Of a stretch of DNA of 34,595 nucleotides, positions 33,141 through 34,595 are shown piece after piece (position 1 is the first letter of the stretch; each line of letters starts with the position of its first letter). The stretch is from Lachnospiraceae bacterium (GTDB lineage: Bacteria > Bacillota > Clostridia > Lachnospirales > Lachnospiraceae). The stretch covers positions 1-34,595 of the forward strand of contig CAADTT010000034.1 in assembly GCA_900752065.1 (NCBI GenBank), in the 5' to 3' direction. The position numbers were made by a program, and so were the translations under genes. The notes beneath the pieces were generated by a model. It saw nothing but the letters and a program-made list of their open reading frames with translations. It was not told the DNA's origin and did no database searches.

Positions 33141-33216
33141 GCAATAAAAAAGCGAGAATGACAGACGGCATAAAGCCTGGTGTCCATAGTTGCCTATGAA
33201 CCGGTGTCATTCTCGC
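33141..33216 (-). terminator. Leader terminator T2: branched RNA with GNRA loop
   Basis: GCGAGAATGACA (33152-33163) and TGTCATTCTCGC (33205-33216) form a perfect 12-bp closing stem. The minus-strand RNA inside folds into an 8-bp hairpin capped by a GCAA tetraloop (arms GUUCAUAG and CUAUGGAC) and a short GGC/GCC hairpin, making a three-way junction. The stem is followed by TTTTTTATTG. Confidence 0.7.
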
Positions 33217-33234
33217 AATGGTGGGTAAATCCCG

Positions 33235-33288
33235 TAAAATAAAAAAGCCAGTAATATACCGGCCTGAAAAGGCGCAGTGATACTACTG
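33235..33288 (-). terminator. Leader terminator T1 with competing antiterminator
   Basis: On the minus strand GCCGGT and ACTGGC (33247-33263) form a 6-bp stem, with one G-U and a 5-base loop, followed by TTTTTTATTTTA. The 3' half of this stem (ATATTACTG, 33249-33257) can instead pair with CAGTAGTAT at 33280-33288 over nine positions, one of them G-U. The two structures exclude each other, as in an attenuator. Confidence 0.65.
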
Positions 33289-33396
33289 ACACAAGTACAA
33301 ACTTAACAGCGTGTGCAATGCAGTCATTACTCCGCAACACAAGCCCTAAAGCCTGTGTACCCTGACGGGCAACGCACAAAAATCAATTACATTGCA

Positions 33397-33425
33397 ATTT
33401 TAACACAATATATAGTGTTTGTCAA
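33397..33425 (-). promoter_or_regulatory. Strong sigma-A promoter of the DNA-processing operon
   Basis: Minus strand TTGACA (33420-33425), 17 bases, TAAAAT (33397-33402): near-perfect consensus, in AT-rich DNA. It should fire constitutively, which leaves control to the leader terminators or to a repressor not visible here. Confidence 0.85.
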
Positions 33426-33829
33426 TTCCAACATTCTATATATTGATTTTTGGATTTTCTTTAAATTTTCTTTCCTCTTTGCAGAAGTTCTTTCTTCCCA
33501 GCCTATTTATAGGATGTATCGGATCATTTGGTAATACCGGATGATCCCTACGCTCTTTTAGTACCTTGACAAGTTCATAACCTCTATGGGGAGTTATACA
33601 GGAATTCTGGACAGTGTGCGATGACCACAGAAGCGCGCCCATAATCGAAATGCTGCACAGCAGCAGCCTGAAATACACGGCAGAACCGTTCTGGCGTAGG
33701 AAATGGCCCCATTAGAGTTCTTTTGTTTTTCAATACCTCCTGACCTCAAGACCGTTTTCATTGTTTTTGTTGAAAACCTTCTTCTACAAATCGTAAGGGA
33801 TCATTGTAATCGAAAAAAGGAGGACGATT
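33426..33829. other. Divergent intergenic region between leader promoter and xis
   Basis: About 400 bases without a convincing gene. A minus-strand open frame (33436-33678, 80 codons, GTG start, no ribosome site) is probably spurious, though its middle (RGYELVKVLKERR) reads like protein and could be a remnant. A short palindrome CAGAAC-C-GTTCTG occurs near 33681-33693, and GTTTTC/GAAAAC arms near 33753-33778. Such repeats could be integrase-arm or excisionase sites. I see no consensus promoter for xis. Confidence 0.4.
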
Positions 33830-34030
33830 ATGGAGAAAAGAAAACCGAATGACCTACCGCCGGAGCAGTGCTTGGCTGTTGATACCGATACCCTTTGCAA
33901 ACTGTTGTGCTGTGGAAGACACACTGCGGTACAGATTGGGGATCTTGCCAATGCACGCATTACCATGAACACCCGTGTCCTATGGAGTGTCCAGCGTATC
34001 AAAGAATATCTTTATGATATTTCCGGCTAA
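33830..34030 (+). CDS. xis: Excisionase-like small DNA-binding protein
   Basis: 66 residues, preceded by AAAAAAGGAGG. The pattern TLCKLLCCGRHTAVQIGDLANA (about 21-42) is a helix-turn-helix in the position used by Tn916-type and MerR-like excisionases, followed by a wing strand (ITMNTRVLWSVQ) and a helix (RIKEYLYDI). It is followed after 52 bases by int in the same direction, the classical xis-int order. Excisionases bend DNA at element ends and favour excision. Assignment comes from size, fold pattern and neighbour rather than close identity to Tn916 Xis. Confidence 0.8.
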   Translation: MEKRKPNDLPPEQCLAVDTDTLCKLLCCGRHTAVQIGDLANARITMNTRVLWSVQRIKEYLYDISG

Positions 34031-34082
34031 ATAACCATGCCAGTAAGGCGCACTACACTTTTATAATCAGGAGGTACCAGTA

Positions 34083-34595
34083 ATGGCAAAAGTGAGAAAA
34101 GACAACAAAGGACGAAATCTTCGGCCCGGAGAAACACAGCGGGCAGATGGCAGCTATATGTATGTCTACAAATTAGGCACTAAAAAGAAATATCTTTACG
34201 ACTCCGATCTCGCAAGTCTTCGTGTCAAAGAAAAGCAGATCAACAAAGATAAGGATGATGGCATCCGTACTCAGGAAGCCATGAAGCTTACCCTGAATGA
34301 TATGTTCAAGGTCTACATGAATAACAACATCAAACTGAAGCCCTCCACCAGAGCAAATTATCTTTACCTGTGGGACTTCTATGTGAAAGAAGAGCCTTTC
34401 GCTAACATGCCTCTGCCACAAATCCACAGAAGTGATATTCTCGCGTTTTATACCAAACTGCTGAAACACGGTTTTGCTATCAACTCACTGGAGAGCATCA
34501 ACACCATTGTTCACCCTACGCTTGAAATGGCCGTGGACGACGATTACATCCGCAAAAATCCCAGCAAGGGCATTTACCGCAAGCTCAAGACGGAC
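34083..34595 (+). CDS. int: Tn916-type tyrosine integrase, N-terminal part
   Basis: 171 codons, cut by the right edge of the window. The N-terminal arm-binding domain is present: MAKVRKDNKGRNLRPGETQR, then DGSYMYVYKLG, matching the pattern of Int-Tn916 (RRDNRGR, GESQRKDGRYLYKY). A core-binding SAM-like domain begins near residue 75 (LTLNDMFKVYM, LKPSTRANYLYLWDFYVK, INSLESINTIVHPTLEMAVDDDYIRKNPSKGI). The catalytic domain with Arg, His and Tyr residues lies outside the window. AGGAGGT is eight bases from the ATG. The integrase carries out site-specific excision and integration; the element end (attachment site) is expected just beyond the gene. Confidence 0.93.
   Translation, partial: MAKVRKDNKGRNLRPGETQRADGSYMYVYKLGTKKKYLYDSDLASLRVKEKQINKDKDDGIRTQEAMKLTLNDMFKVYMNNNIKLKPSTRANYLYLWDFYVKEEPFANMPLPQIHRSDILAFYTKLLKHGFAINSLESINTIVHPTLEMAVDDDYIRKNPSKGIYRKLKTD

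Larger units (their letters stand above)
33089..33391 (-). ncRNA. Structured 5' leader of the DNA-processing operon
   Basis: Transcription from the promoter at 33397-33425 should start near 33390 and give about 300 bases before the first possible start codon. On the minus strand the leader holds, in order: an 8-bp hairpin (GCCTGTGT with ACACAAGC, 33337-33358); a terminator with a competing upstream pairing partner (33235-33288); a branched element closed by a 12-bp stem and followed by T residues (33141-33216); and a short hairpin (AAGCC and GGCTT, 33121-33136). I do not recognise it as a known riboswitch or RNA family. It most likely acts as an attenuator, or as a small RNA when terminated. 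Confidence 0.65.

Noticed and set aside
33194..33379. 61-codon minus-strand frame inside the leader, as a leader peptide
   Set aside because: TTG start with no ribosome site, and it would run through both terminator regions. Kept only as a remote possibility.
33121..33425. CRISPR array or oriT in the repeat-rich region
   Set aside because: The repeats are inverted and of different sequence, with no regular spacers. No relaxase gene or nic-like context is visible, so the RNA-leader reading is better supported.
33436..33678. 80-codon minus-strand frame upstream of the leader promoter
   Set aside because: GTG start without ribosome site and no recognised domain; recorded only as part of the intergenic region.

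Overview
The window looks like the right-hand part of an integrative and conjugative element (ICE) of the broad Tn916 integrase type, in a low-to-mid GC Firmicute, most likely a gut Clostridia (Lachnospiraceae or Oscillospiraceae). This rests on gene families and signals: a Tn916-like integrase preceded by a small excisionase, PcfJ- and PcfK-like proteins known from Firmicute conjugative plasmids, strong AGGAGG-type ribosome binding sites and Bce-type ABC transporters. No relaxase, type IV secretion gene, oriT, tRNA, rRNA or CRISPR array is visible. Both ends of the window cut genes (a DUF2812-like gene at the left, the integrase at the right). Everything except xis and int is on the minus strand.

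Region 1 (1-14,350) is a drug- or peptide-response cargo. A PadR regulator and DUF2812-like pair has its own operator. To its right are one MacB/BceA-type ATPase, four FtsX-type permeases (one split by a frameshift), two small membrane proteins and a BceS/BceR-like two-component system. Six copies of one promoter element, CAAATGTTGCAGAA, all with the same 18-base spacing to a -10-like hexamer, precede every transcription unit, including that of the response regulator. This reads as an autoregulated multi-promoter regulon.

Region 2 (14,430-19,780) is a three-gene overlapping operon of unrecognised large proteins (705, 824 and 209 residues) between two hairpins.

Region 3 (19,819-33,430) is a long DNA-processing operon: YqaJ-type nuclease, RecD2-like helicase, a protein that may be a single-strand annealing protein, a zinc-finger primase-like protein, an 82-residue unknown, PcfK-like, DUF7666-like, PcfJ-like, two small unknowns and an NAD-dependent DNA ligase. 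A consensus promoter drives it. A roughly 300-base structured leader follows, holding two intrinsic terminators and an alternative antiterminator pairing, and further terminator-like hairpins lie between genes inside the operon. That pattern suggests conditional read-through.

Region 4 (33,830-34,595, plus strand) is xis followed by int, divergent from region 3. The most notable items are the attenuator-like leader of the recombination/replication operon, the six-copy promoter element of the transporter regulon, and a frameshifted permease whose junction carries a correctly phased A AAA AAG slippery heptamer.
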